This document shows positions 46,864-58,858 of a stretch of 64,000 nt of DNA, in pieces. The position numbers and the translations under genes are program-made. Origin of the DNA: Ischnura elegans (Eukaryota; Arthropoda; Insecta; Odonata; Coenagrionidae). The stretch is from positions 42,017,812-42,081,811 of the forward strand of contig NC_060259.1 of NCBI RefSeq assembly GCF_921293095.1, in the 5' to 3' direction. Position 1 is the stretch's first letter, and the number at the start of each line of letters is the position of its first letter. The notes under the pieces are model-generated. The model was not told the DNA's origin. It searched no databases and saw nothing but the letters and a program-made list of their open reading frames with translations.

Positions 46864-48420
46864 TTAACACGTTCCCAGCCATAGATTATGAGCCAAATTC
46901 ACCCATTGTGCCAAAGAGTTATTCTTTTTTCAGTAGCTTAAATACGACCGATGTGGTGTGGCACGGCAGCTTTGCTCACTCCACGTGGCATCAGTCATTT
47001 TTTTGGTCTTCATACTCTTGTGTCGTGATGTTGCAGCTGCCATGTTTACTAAGCATTATGAGGTTCACCTAGTTAGCGGAGTAGGGCTTGATAAACTGAA
47101 AGGATTGCTAATGTTGCTTCATCAGGCATATTTTCTACATAAAAGAAAAGCTGCAATGGATTACACTGTCTCCTACTTTAAAAACATCGCAACTCAGCCG
47201 ATAGAAATTGCGTGTAATAGTATTGATACGAATTTGGAGTTTCTTCTAGTGAGGGGCATGGTGTGACGGTGCTGATGCGAAAATGTTGATGATATGTGGT
47301 CTCATCTATGCAGGCGGCAACAAAAATTTGAAGACTTTAGTGGATACATCTGAGTAAACCCTGTGATCATTCAAGAACTATCAAAGGGTAAGCCTGGCGA
47401 TGTTTGCGTGACTATCATTGACCATGCCATTTTCAACATGATAGCTGATGAAACAAACCTTTATGCAACATGACAAATAATGCGGGAGCCAAATGTCTCA
47501 ACATCATCATGGCTACACGAATGGAAGCCCACAAAAGCAGAAAAAAAGCATTTATTTGGTGTCATTGCTTGCATGGGTATGGAGAAGATGCCTCTAATAA
47601 AAGACAACTGGTTGAGGGACACTTAATTAAAAAAATGACTTTGCTCCCAGAACCATGTCCTGGAATGGGTTAGAACTTTTATTGAAAATGGTCCATTTCC
47701 CGAATAATGTAAAATGCCCTGATTGCAACCGGCTGCATGAAGGCCATGCTTGCATTAGTGAAGCGTTTCCAGTCTATATTATCCAGCTTAAATGATGTGT
47801 AATGATGAATCGCTCATCCTTTTTCAAGGGCGACTCATCATGCGAAAGTACATAAAGCAAAAGCACTAAAGTATGGGATAAAGCTGTTCAAGTTATGTAC
47901 AGGCCATGGTTACACTTATAATGATAATTTATGCTAGGAAAAACCTTAAAGTAAAGAAGACTACACTGATGGACATGGTCATGAAATTACGTGAGCCAAT
48001 TACCAATGAAGGGCAAAAACTATGTACCCACAACTGGTACACTAGTGTGGAACTAGCCGGCACATTGCTGTCTCAAAAAAAAAACTTCATTTGATGAGAA
48101 TCATGAGAAAAAAATAGGCATAACCCAAACCAAAAGTAATATTTCACCACATTAGGGCCAAATCATCAGTGGACTTGTCAGATCAGATGGCTTCACCACT
48201 AAGAAAAACTGTAAAGTGGTACAGAAAGTTGGCTGTGGAGTTGATATTATCAACATCCATAGGAAATGCCTATACATATACTATAAAAAGAATGTACAGG
48301 GAATTAAATGGGCATAGTTGATTTCCACAGGACATAATTCATCATTTGATATCGATTAAGGAGGAAAACATGGAAGACAAAGAAAAGACACCGGCAGGGG
48401 AAAAAAACGTAATGCATAAT
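46864..48420 (+). pseudogene. piggyBac-like transposase relic
   Basis: The left end follows TTAA (46864-46867) with CACGTTCCCAGCC. Plus-strand pieces in order: ADETNLYAT and LHEWKPTKAEKKHLFGVIAC (about 47440-47570) with MGMEKMPLIKDNWLRD. Then 47900-48090 encodes KLREPITNEGQKLCTHNWYT and SVELAGTLL, matching the piggyBac DNWYTS block with D changed to H at the catalytic position. Then VDLSDQMASPLRKTVKWYRK (about 48172-48235). Internal stops are frequent. No matching right end was found, so it is 3'-truncated or eroded. Confidence 0.82.
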
Positions 48421-48429
48421 GTAACAACA

Positions 48430-49310
48430 ACATAAAAAACTCTCTTTCATTAGAAATACACCAACTCCCCTTTACTAGATTAACACTCTTAATTTGTTCC
48501 ATGAAAAGCAAGCGCTAATTGAAACGGTGCTATTTGTGTCATCAAGTTCCACTAAGACTAATGTTATGGAGCTTAATTTGCCCCTAAGATGTACATACAT
48601 TACATAAGTTTCACACAGTAAAAATTTTAATGATTTTCTTTTGCGAATATGTACTATTTTGCAGTTACTATTGATTTACGAATCAATGAGCACCATTAAG
48701 CCTTATTTAAATAAACTTGTTAGACATTATGCAAATGAATATTAAGAAATAATAACAGCTTTTGAGCTATAGACTTTACCTCAAGCCAAGCATAGACACA
48801 TATTATGAATTTTCACATTTCATATTACAATAAATGTGAACTTCAACCCTTCATCAAACAATCCAATAGTGCCTTTTACTGATTTGAAAAATAGCAAAAT
48901 CAAGGAAATAAAACTATAGACCACAGCTAAAATGTCAATTATTACACTATCAGTCACAATACCACAACTAAACTTGTATGACAGACAACTTGACTCTAAG
49001 GTAATTACATGTATGCCTTGCATAGGATTCTAATATAGTAAGCAATTTTTACATTAAATTAAACAAAGCAGGTAGGATTGAAAGAAGAAAGCCTTCTATT
49101 AATAACACTTGCCACTCCGCAATGGCAACTGTGAGAGATAAAGATGACAAAATTACAAGTGATATTTTGGAAGAGTCAACTGTTACCTAGGCCAGGTGTT
49201 TAAATGAATTTCCAGCAAATGGGGGATGGCAGCTGCTCCCATTCCCTTCCCTTTATCACGCAGCTCAGTTGTATCTACACTTCACCAGTGCACACAAGCT
49301 GTCAAATTAA
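48430..49310. other. Unassigned intron sequence
   Basis: AT-rich, with no recognisable coding or repeat ends. Confidence 0.4.
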
Positions 49311-51030
49311 GGGATGTGTTCCTTGGGGTATTTGCACTATACGAATTTGGTTATACGAGAGCGTTTTAACATTGGGAAGATAGGGATGCGTTCCTGGTAG
49401 CATAGGTGTAGGGTATCTAATTTCCTCTAAACCACATATATTCCCATAGATAGCCTTAAAATATCTTATTTATATAAATTTAATAGTTTAAAGTATCTTT
49501 AAAGATAGTAGGCACGCATACAAAGACTTTTATTCATGTTAAAAATAATTCGTACGTGCTTTTGAAATTCCGTCCTGTCGTGCGGGTAGGCTAACATCTG
49601 CTATCTCAGGGGTTCGTAATGCATAGCAAGCAGTTGACGATTTTTCAAACCAGTCTAAAAACAACTATTGTGTCACCCAGGCCCTTTTGTCGCTCATCGA
49701 AATGACAGGAAAATGCTACTTTGAATGCCATTTCATAGCTAGCGGAGTTTATGAATGATAAATCATTTTAATTTGAAGTCCTCCGAGGCATTAGCAGCTA
49801 CGTGAAACAGTCTTTAAATGCCTTTAAACCTGACCCAAGCTTTCCTTTCCTGAAAATGAATGAACGAGAATGCATTCTTTTCCAAAAAAAATATCGTCTC
49901 GTCAACACTAAAAACTATTTGAGGGGGAAAGGAGCCACTTTCAATCACAGCTTGGAGCCCATCAGAAAATTTTGCGGTGACTATATTATCAACACTTGCA
50001 GATTCACATGATATCGCCGCACTGAAAATATCTGCTTGCCGTTTAAAATTCTGGAACCAACCGGAGCTTTCACTAAATGTCTCGGAGCGATTACCACTCT
50101 CGTCTTTTTGTACTGATTCACCATGAACTTTCCGTATGTGTAGACCGCTTGGTTGAAGTTGGTGCGGCTGAGGTCACTGATATTTTAGCTTCGTCTTTAT
50201 TCAAAATAAGGCATCGTGAGTTTAAACTTCCACGCAATATCGCTTTGACGCTCTCCATTTTCAAAGCAATTGACCTCTTTCAATTTCTCTTCTAGGTTTA
50301 TGGTTTTTCTTGATAAATTCTTGATTTTTCTACCCCCATTCCTATTTTTTTGCCATTTTCTCTTGGGTTTTACTCAGTATCGCTCTATCGAAATCACCTT
50401 CTACTGCTGAACTGTATTCCTGAGATGCAGAGGGCCTACCACTGCTGGGAGGGAACGAAGCCATTGTGTTTGAGACTCAATAGCGGATCCTTTTATGTGT
50501 CGATGCTATTCATGCGCAACTCGGCCACCGCTCCATTTCCCCCCTGTGAATACCGATGACCTTGAAGGCTTTAGTGTAGACCCTCTACCTGGAAGTCGAT
50601 CGCCCGATAACCCATGACGGCAAAAATTACGTCTCAAACAGTATTGCTTAAAAAAACTCATTTCCACTAGCACCACCCTTAATTAACGATCTAAATTAAC
50701 TATTATCATTCTGTTAAGGAGATGAGATAAATTACTTTGGTAGGCCGGCTATCTGGACCCAATGACGAGTAATACTTTTGGCCATTGCACAGCAATGGAA
50801 TTCGAATAATGTATAAACAAAAAAGAAGATTTGAGGCAAGCAGTACTCTTAATATGCGTAAAATTATATCAATTTTGTGCGTACTTAGCGCAAGTTCATG
50901 TTTTATCATGAGAGCATTACATTTTTTTGATTAGGCTACACTGCATTGCGATGTTTCCCCGAGGAACGAATTTGCACTATATCGAAATTGCACTAATTGA
51001 AATTGCACTATACGAGACATGGGTGTAATG
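49310..51030. mobile_element. Possible non-autonomous transposon with ttgcactatacga words
   Basis: ttgcactatacga occurs near 49330 and 50998, with a close variant near 50972. gttcct-t/c-ggg occurs near both edges in opposite orientation. No duplication was proved and no transposase seen in the short ORFs inside. Confidence 0.35.
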
Positions 51031-52093
51031 ATAAGACTATTCCATTACTCTCTCAAGAATTGACGAGCTAATTAGGTTTCAAGGATATTTCCTGAACTGG
51101 AAGAGTCGGCAAAATCAGAAACGGAAATCGGCACGAACCACTCTAGGAGAAAAAGATGAATGTATCACTATCAATAGAACTGATTTCTATAGTGTTGTTA
51201 TCTAAAAACTGAGTTTAGTTTACACATACTTTTGCCTCAGTTTAAAAATATGATCTCATATTGCAAGGACAAAAACTGAGTTTTTGTATTTTCACTGAAT
51301 TTTGTAATGAAGTACCTAGGATAGGCTTAGGCATTTTGCAGTCTTATTTTGTTTGTTTAAAGGTTCTCCTTGAACCATAGTATTCCCCTGCAAGATAAAG
51401 GTTCTCCTCAAGTCTCCCTGGAACACGGAGTTTCTTGGGCACAATACCGGAAAATTTATAGATACTAAATAATTTACATTAATAAGACAGTGAGTACATC
51501 ACTCTTCAGTCAATATCATACTTTCATCCTTCTAAACACGTCTAGGGTGAATCGCTTCTCAGACCTTGGCCAAGGTTTTCCTGCTTGCTTTCCACTATTC
51601 ATAAGGCCCGATTTCATATTTTAACTATGGACTATATCTTCACATTATCACTCGATGTGCGCCAATAATTTGAGCATTTAATTTATGTGATCTGGCTTTT
51701 AAAAAAATGCATTACGTACATGGTTTTCATGTCATTTCCAGTGTTTATTGCCTAAAAAATCCAATGCTGTAGTTAGCAGTGTATTGCTCCCAACGGGCTT
51801 GGACTGGTGGCACCTCTACTGGGTACAGGTACGAACTGGTTTCATCAAAAATATGCCCCAAGGCCTTGATACGGGAGGCTGGTCTCGGCTACTCAACTTC
51901 GTTAATAGCAAAAAGAAAATTTGAGCAACAATGACCAATGACAATGTGCAAGGGCAACCTCACCTATGACAATATCTTCCACATTACCGCATACATCCAA
52001 GAACCTTGTATCTGTGGCTGAATGATGCAGGATCACACTTAATTGCCTTCGCATAGCTCAATGTTTATTGTGTCTGGATGTCGCAGGTTGCAG

Positions 52094-52134
52094 TTGTGTG
52101 AGCACGTGGCAGATTATGGCACGTGCTCACACAA
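52094..52134. repeat. Perfect 15-bp hairpin with two CACGTG sites
   Basis: ttgtgtgagcacgtg (52094-52108) and its exact complement (52120-52134) surround an 11-base loop. Each arm holds CACGTG when read to its end. Nearby tacatccctac (about 52275) resembles a hAT terminus, so this may be inside an element. Confidence 0.8.
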
Positions 52135-52592
52135 CCGCATCCCTATTGGCTGCATCTCATGCAACTTCGTGTGATGCGACTGTTTTTGCAGAGTGTTTGG
52201 AATATGATTTCTGCCACTGCACAGCTATTTGATGCAGCTCACTGATCCCGGATAATCCCAGATCCGTGATTACATCCCTACTTATCCTCAGATTCCCAAC
52301 CACAGATATGTGGTTTCTGGAAATGAGCTTTAATAATTGATTTGCAATAATTCATTGGCAAAATTATACATGATTAGCAAGTTAAGGAAAAAGCAGACCT
52401 AATGCCCCAGTAAAATAGCACCGATTAAAAAAAAGCCGTGATTTAAGATGATTACATATGTATATTGAGGGGCTTCCTCCTTCAACTTTGGATATAACGA
52501 ACACCCACTAAAGGGAGCAATTTTCCACAGATTATGAGCACTCCTGAAACCGAGCTTCCACTGTTTGTAGCCAAGAAGGTAAGTGTACTAAC

Positions 52593-52735
52593 CGTATTTG
52601 TTCCATCAACAAAATCTGGTTGTCGTCCAAATGTGAAATCTTTCTTGCCAGAAAAAACTTCATAAATAAGTTTCCCATTGAAAACAGCAATTTTTGGTTT
52701 AAATTTCTGAAGCTTATCCAACAAAATTTGGCTCC
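52593..52735 (-). CDS. TDG: Thymine DNA glycosylase, internal core exon
   Basis: This 143-nt exon runs from a TTTGCAG acceptor to a donor reading ACG|GTTAGT. It encodes SQILLDKLQKFKPKIAVFNG and on to GRQPDFVDGTNT. The IAVFNGK.IYE block is a hallmark of the TDG/MUG branch of the uracil-DNA glycosylase superfamily and lies in the central sheet of the fold. The first codon is completed by one base from the upstream exon (G|GG), and the exon ends on a full codon, so it joins the next exon at YMWVMP without a shift. The intron to the next coding exon is about 26.5 kb and full of mobile elements. Confidence 0.95.
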
Positions 52736-52874
52736 CTGCAAAGAAAAACATTCTTTAATTCAATGCCCCACAAATTAAAATTTAAAGACAAATCCAACAA
52801 AATACCCTATAGAACTACTGGTTTTCAAAGTGGCAAACAATTCAAAAATTCTAATTCAAAACGGTAAAACTTAC

Positions 52875-53024
52875 CTTCTTTGATTTCTTTTCTAGTCAAA
52901 TCTGCACTTCCTTTAGTAGCCCTGGCAACCATATTAGTAAAGCCAACACCATACTGCAACAACTTGTAGTCGTCATCAGCTGACATTGGTTCTGGGGTTA
53001 ATCCTGACAGGTACAAGCATTTCC
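52875..53024 (-). CDS. TDG: Thymine DNA glycosylase, upstream visible core exon
   Basis: This 150-nt exon lies between a TTTTCAG acceptor and a G|GTAAGT donor. It encodes KCLYLSGLTPEPMSADDDYK and then YGVGFTNMVARATKGSADLTRKEIKEG. This matches the TDG core just after the conserved GPGNHFW motif: the tryptophan codon is split T|GG at the acceptor, so the preceding exon should end in HF plus a T. GFTNMV..T.GS.DL is highly conserved in the family. The intron to the next exon is only 139 bp. The exon holding the catalytic asparagine (NPG motif) was not found between 53025 and 64000, so the gene begins outside the window, behind an intron of more than 11 kb. Confidence 0.94.
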
Positions 53025-53620
53025 CTGAAAATAACATACATGATCATAAATTTTACAAAATCCATGATAATTGTACCACTTAATATGAACCAAATGCTTT
53101 CAAAGTTTTTCCCAATTTCTAAAAATAAGGCATATTCAACCATACTGAAAAAGCATAAAAATAACAAAATTGAAAACAGGTGACATTGATGAACTTTTTG
53201 ACAAAAAATATTATCTTCATCTGATAGCTAAGTAAACAATCGACATGGATATATCATCATCAGAAAAGAAAATTAAAAGGATCGGAAGTTAATAATAGAC
53301 ATTTCAAGGCTAATCCTCAACGCTTATGTTGGCTTTATCATTTGTAAGTAGCACATTCTGACTGTAAGAAAAAAGATTCCAGGACAACTGACCACACTGC
53401 CTATACTATGTATACACACTGACTATAGCTGCCTCAGGGAAGGAGAATTTCCAGTAACAAAACATGACAGAACTTAATGATGAAAAATTCACTTCATAAA
53501 ATGTGAATGCCAATTGTAAAGAAGGAAAAATTGTAAATATAAAAGCATATTTATTAATTTTGTCAATTCATAAGTATCAAGATGAATGATTCTCAGCCTT
53601 TATAACACCGCAATCTCCAA

Positions 53621-54287
53621 TACAGTAGTTCCCTTCATCAAAGAAAACGATAGGCATTGATTGCGATTCATTACCCACCATAAGTGTATTCATAATATAT
53701 AAATTATTTGGTTTTAGAAATCCCAGTTTAGACAAATGCTAATGGTCAATTTTAACCTCAACTGAAAAAGACCAGATTGGCACCCATGCGATGCCACTCC
53801 ACGTGACTTCACAGGGACCTAGATGCTATACAGGTAGATAGGAGTTTTACATCGTCTGAGATTACCAATGCATGCATGAGGCACAGAGCTCAGTACATCT
53901 CTTCGTAATGACCTATCAAAATTGCCTATAGCCGGAAAGTCTCCTTCGTTTGATAGGGTATTAATAAGCCTTATTTAAGCCAAGCGCTAACTGCTAGCAG
54001 GGTACTCTACGCTACCGCCATGCTTGGCAGCAAGCAATCTGCATCGTAGCGGCATTCATAGCTTCACACCGAGGTGGCCTCACACAGCAGCAGCCAGATG
54101 TCACATGGGCTTTTCCCAGCATTCATACTTAGCCATCGTGTTTTCGCGCACTTGAAAATTTTCACTTTTCATTTAATCGCCAAAAATAGATATTGTCATT
54201 TAAAAATCTAACAGCGTTAAATATGTACTTAAGGAGTAATAATCTTTTGATTTAGGCAATAAAAAAAAATAATAGGAAACCACCCTA
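53621..54287 (-). mobile_element. TAGGGTGGTTTCC MITE family, copy 3
   Basis: Inverted relative to copies 1 and 2. The right end AATAGGAAACCACCCTA is intact and the left end is altered to TACAGTAGTTCCC. 667 bp. Confidence 0.82.
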
Positions 54288-55057
54288 TTATACAACTCAT
54301 TTCATTTCTAATTCCTATTAGGTGCCTAAGTTCCTGAGATCATCAAATACCCATTTTATGGCAGCCTTAGGTAAACTGTCACTTCCCAAAGTGGTGATTA
54401 ACCACAGTTTGAGAACTGCTGAACTAAATTATGCAATACAATGGCAGGCAAGGACATTGACTTAGATAGAAAGGCAATTTAATATTTGGCTGGAAATTCA
54501 AGTAAGGAAAAGGACCTCTAATGTTCAAGATGCCAAAAAGAAAGATGTATGAGCAAAAAGGCCTAATTAAGAAGCACTTGATGTGTATATATGTCATGGC
54601 TAACTACAAGTACATTTATCATTTGAACATGGTGAAGTACTTCTCCAAGAGAATAAATATAACATCTACCCTGTATAATACACTCTAGAGATCACAAACA
54701 AATTTGAAATAAAGAGTGTCTTGGAGACACATTACGAAACCAAGCAAGCCACAAAAATGTGAGGGGTTCCCCTTAAGGAAATGCATAGACAATGTAAATG
54801 CATAGTAAATTCACATGCATTCGGCCTTTCTCCCAATACATAAAGTGTGCATTGTCTTGAACATATTCAGTGAGGTAATTATTTTTTAACATGCACTCTT
54901 CAGGGCCAAATAATATCTTTCACACAAATAATCTTCATGTTTATGGTGCTATCTGCTGATAGCAGTAGCTTACAGAGACATGAAACAAACCTAGACAACT
55001 TGAAAAAATTTTCAGCCATAATGTGACTACGTAGATTTCCGCGGTGTTCAGGTTCCA
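54288..55057. other. Unassigned TDG intron sequence
   Basis: No feature recognised. Confidence 0.4.
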
Positions 55058-55214
55058 ATTTCTCCATGTTTCCGGTGCAACCGCGTCGGTTTGTTGGTGA
55101 TGACAACAGTTTCGCCGGCCATCATCTTTGACCTGAAGACACTGGCAGCAGTGCCAGCGAAACTGTTGTCATCACCAACAAACCGACGCGGTTGCACCGA
55201 AAACATGGAGAAAT
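55058..55214 (+). ncRNA. Hammerhead-ribozyme-like core inside a near-perfect inverted repeat
   Basis: Arms of about 60 bp (55058-55119 and 55155-55214) are almost identical complements (gtgcaaccgcgtcggtttgt is shared). Spanning the centre and right arm: stem I TGAC (55129-55132), CTGAAGA (55133-55139, fits CUGANGA), a CTGGC...GCCAG stem II, GAAAC (55159-55163), TGTT with a GUU cleavage triplet, and GTCA (55168-55171) closing stem I. All core boxes are intact. Such cores in inverted terminal repeats are known from Penelope-like retroelements. No Penelope coding remains here. Confidence 0.6.
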
Positions 55215-56045
55215 TTTCAGCCATAAGTTTTTGTCATAAAATATTAGTTTTGCCAAATAAAAATGACATGCAACTTTCAGGAGTTGTGTACCGTGGCCAG
55301 TCCCGGTATTCTTAAATTAATCATTTTTCAGGATAAAAAAAATAACAAGGACCTAAAAATGTCTACAAGTCACAGGCCCCTTATGGGTAGAATTAACAAC
55401 CTGAGTTCTCACAGATGTTGGTTCTCAAATTGTGCAAGGGAGAGTCCGATGGGACAACATAGGCAATACTATAATTCATTTCAAATATCTTTGTGACTGA
55501 AAGGCAGGACCAAGTTTTTCGGGGGTGCGAGTGGAGGGCATTTGACTTCCTGAAAACCAACCAAAATGCAATAGACAGAGCTTAGCCACCAAGAAATTCA
55601 GTCGCTTTCAGACCTCTCCAGTGTATGCTTTGTGAGTAAGTTAGCTGCATTGCCAAGTGGGAGGAGGGTTTTTCAGACAGTCTCTCATTTCCATTCACTG
55701 ACAAATTCTTTTGAGGAAACATGGCAATGCCCACCTCTATCTCTCCCCATCCTACATCCCTAATGAAGCAGGTCCCACCTCCTCCTGCGATGCTGCTCGA
55801 AACATTCTGATCTTGCACGACTGCCAGTGGCAAAGATTTTTGAAAAGGATCATAATCCCAGTCTGGTTAATGTCATGGACTCACATCCCTTCCTAGAAGC
55901 CTTCACATGAGAACACTGCACAGAAAACAAAACGGCTAATGGGCAATGGAAATCTGTAATTCTGAATTAGCTGCATACTCATCAGGCTCTGATTGGCTAT
56001 TCTAGAAAGTAAGACATGGTACCACTGGTAAGGGCCATACATATT

Positions 56046-56236
56046 GTCGCCTCGGTGGCGGTGGGGTAAAGTCCTCACCTGCCAAACCGTAGGTCGTGGG
56101 TTCTAGTACCGTCTGGTTAGGTGATCCTTATCCAGGGCATGGATATTTGTGTTGTACTTTGCTATGTTGGAAACCCTCATTGTAAAAGGTCGTTATGCGC
56201 TGTTTTTCGGGTAAGTTGATAATATATAAATATTGC
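56046..56236 (+). repeat. tRNA-derived SINE, copy 1 of a family
   Basis: gcctcggtggcggtggggta (A box) and gtgggttctagtacc (worn B box) lead to ccttatccagggcatggata. The body is shared with 62114-62310. Confidence 0.75.
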
Positions 56237-56334
56237 TCTTCAAAATGACAATTGACTTACTGCTATGCAAACAGAAAACCCAAAATAATACTGCACGTTT
56301 TATCAGCAATTGGACACCCTAGAATAGGGTAGTT

Positions 56335-56988
56335 TCCTTCATCAAAGAAAACGAAATGTTCTGATTGCGATTCCTTACCCACCATTAGTGTATTCATAAT
56401 ATACAAATTATTTGGTTTTAGAAATCCCAGTTTAGACGAATGGCAACGGTCAATTTTATCCCCATTTGAAAAAGGCCAGATTGATACCCATACGATTCCA
56501 CTCCACGTGACATCACAGGGACCTAGTTTCCATACGAGTAGATAGGAGTTTTACATCGTCTGAGATTACCAATGCATGCATGAGGTACAGAGCTCAGGGA
56601 AACATGTCTTAATAATCACCTATTAAAACTGGCTAAGGTCGGTAAGTTCTCTTCGTTTAATAAGGCATTAATAATCCTTATTTAAGCCAAGCACTACCAG
56701 CTAGCAGGGTACTCAGCTACCTGCTAGCAGCCTGCGTCATATCAGCGTTCAAGCCTCGCCCCAAGGTCATCTCACAAGGTGGGAGGGGGAACCAGAAATG
56801 TGTCACACAGACTTTTTCCCATCATTCCTACTTAGCCGTCGCGTTTTTGCGCGCTTGAAATTTTTCACTTTTTGTTTAATCGCAAAAAATAGATATCGTC
56901 ATTAAAAAATCTAAAAGCATGAAATACGTACTCCAGGAGTAATAATCTTTTGATTTAGGCAATAAAAAAATAATTGGAAACCACCCTA
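56335..56988 (-). mobile_element. TAGGGTGGTTTCC MITE family, copy 4
   Basis: Both ends are clear (TAGGGTAGTTTCCTTC and GGAAACCACCCTA). Inverted relative to copies 1 and 2. 654 bp. Confidence 0.85.
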
Positions 56989-57246
56989 TTTTTCTATCCA
57001 TCCCAATACTTTGACATAGTTACTTTGATGTTCTTTTAAATATTGCATTCAACCTATCTGTTTACATCAATTACTATGAAAAGTGATGGAAATGAAGAAG
57101 CCCTAGATTTATCATCAATGCAATATTTAATTATCACTTGCACAAAGAATATATGCATATAGAAATTTACTTTAAGCCTGAGAAATAATTATTTTGATCA
57201 GCTAAAGAATTCATGCCATGATTATAACAGACATCCTTTTAATGTA

Positions 57247-58550
57247 AGGTACACCGGGGTAAGTGCAAATCAGGGGGAAGTGGATCCTTTGGCTATCATC
57301 GCATAAATAACATATTTAAAGTGGTACTCCTAGCAAGATTTTGACTACTCTACCTTTGATAATACATGGGAATTGATGCCCACCCAAAACTCTTGGCTGA
57401 AAAACACTATTAATTGGAAGTGCATCATAGCTCCTCATACAGTGACCAAGTGCGGCACATCGTTTTATGTTTACCACACCAAGAAACTTAGGGATTGCAT
57501 TGAGATTAAATCCGCAAGTATGAGTTAAAGAATATCTTAACATGCTGTTGTAGGGTGGTAGACTAAATTATTTTACTATGAGCGAAATCAGTAGAGGTTC
57601 CTCTTGCCCCAGATTATATTGTCACTGGGGCAAGTGTAACCCATTAGTTCCTGCTTCCCCCATCAAATATAAATAGTCAAATAATTTGTTGCAGAAAAGG
57701 TTGGGATATTTCCTTTTTTCAGAGGGGTAATTCCTATGGAAATTTATGAATCACAGGTATATAGGAGATGGTTAAATTTGAAACAAAGGCAAAACAAAAT
57801 CATTCATCACTTATCAACAGTGACACTTCTAAGAGCTATTCCATCTCCACCATCAGGAGAGACTAGTGTAGAAACTCCCCAAGCTCTATCATTAGCAGTG
57901 TCGCATGAAGAACCTCATCAACCTCTGCCTTCAACATTCAATTTCAACGACATTGCTGATTCAAATGTCCTTGTTGTCCTAACATCAAGCATGCATAGGA
58001 TCTCATTTGAGGAGTTACTTCTGGAGCAAGTAAAACTAGCAGCAAGGATTACGCGTGGAAGAAAAAGAATATGTGGAGGGGCAGAAGTTATCACGTTAGA
58101 GGAGGCATTTCTAAAACTGAAAGAAGAAAATCTGAAAGGAGTTGACAAAATAATAAAAAGACAGTAGTGTATCATGAGGAAAGTAGTGAAGATGATAATG
58201 TTGAGGAATGCTTAAATGACTTGGATGATTATGAAATAGAAGACGAGACCAAAGAAATGGACGAAGAAGATAATTTCATGAGTGTAATGCAGAGAGCTTT
58301 ATTAACAGTGCAGGTAGGCAACAGGATTCTTGCAAAATTTTGTCATAAGAAGAAAATAAAAATGTTTGTCAGACAGCTGACGGAAAAGGACACGTGTCAG
58401 CCAGTGAAACTTGCTCGAAGAATTCATTCAACATCAACATTTCTTTGGCCCATAATTAAAGACAAGAGAATAATCCAACCTGAAGAAAATTTACAATTTC
58501 TACTGCCTCCAGCACCATTGTCCTCTATCCACAGAAATGCTTTCCCCTGA
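57247..58550 (+). pseudogene. Transposase tail ORFs of a pogo/jerky-like element
   Basis: tacaccggggtaagtgcaaa near 57250 resembles an arthropod pogo-type terminus, and a related ggggcaagtgtaaccc occurs near 57627. 57736-58167 encodes a basic ORF with RRWLNLKQRQNKIIHH. It ends in a stop, and 58167-58550 follows with an acidic run (DDLDDYEIEDETKEMDEED-like) and VGNRILAKFCHKKKIKMFV, ARRIHSTSTFLWP, a small C-terminal domain I recall from arthropod DDE_1 transposase-derived proteins. The DDE catalytic core is absent. Family call is tentative. Confidence 0.45.
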
Positions 58551-58675
58551 TCCCTTCTCGTTCGCCCCTCGGCATTCCTACCTGCTCCCAATCCTGGCCT
58601 ACCCCTGTAGTTCCTTGTTTCAGCGCTTACCATGGGAAATTTCAAAATCTTTCCAATTCTATGTTTTCAGAAAAA

Positions 58676-58858
58676 ATTCAAGGGGGGCGCAAAAGATACC
58701 TTGAGTTACTTTTACTTTTATCATAATAAAAAATAATCAAGTCACAAGCGAAGTTGAAGAAGCTTTAATTAAAGTGTGGTTCTGCAATGTTTGGCTACAT
58801 GGGCAGCCCCATAAGGGGGGGGGGGCACTCCCTGAGCCCCCCATCTGTTACCCCCACT
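58676..58858 (+). mobile_element. Partial hAT MITE, same family as 9578-9839
   Basis: It shares the gcaaaagatac...aataatcaagtcaca interior and the CCCCCACTG-type right end. The left terminus is missing. Confidence 0.7.

Larger units (their letters stand above)
26081..52592 (-). other. Giant TDG intron loaded with transposons
   Basis: The coding exons at 52593 and 26080 join in frame with consensus splice signals, so everything between is intron in this transcript. The visible content is pogo/Tigger, hAT, Harbinger, piggyBac and LINE relics described separately. I saw no other host exon inside it. Confidence 0.85.
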
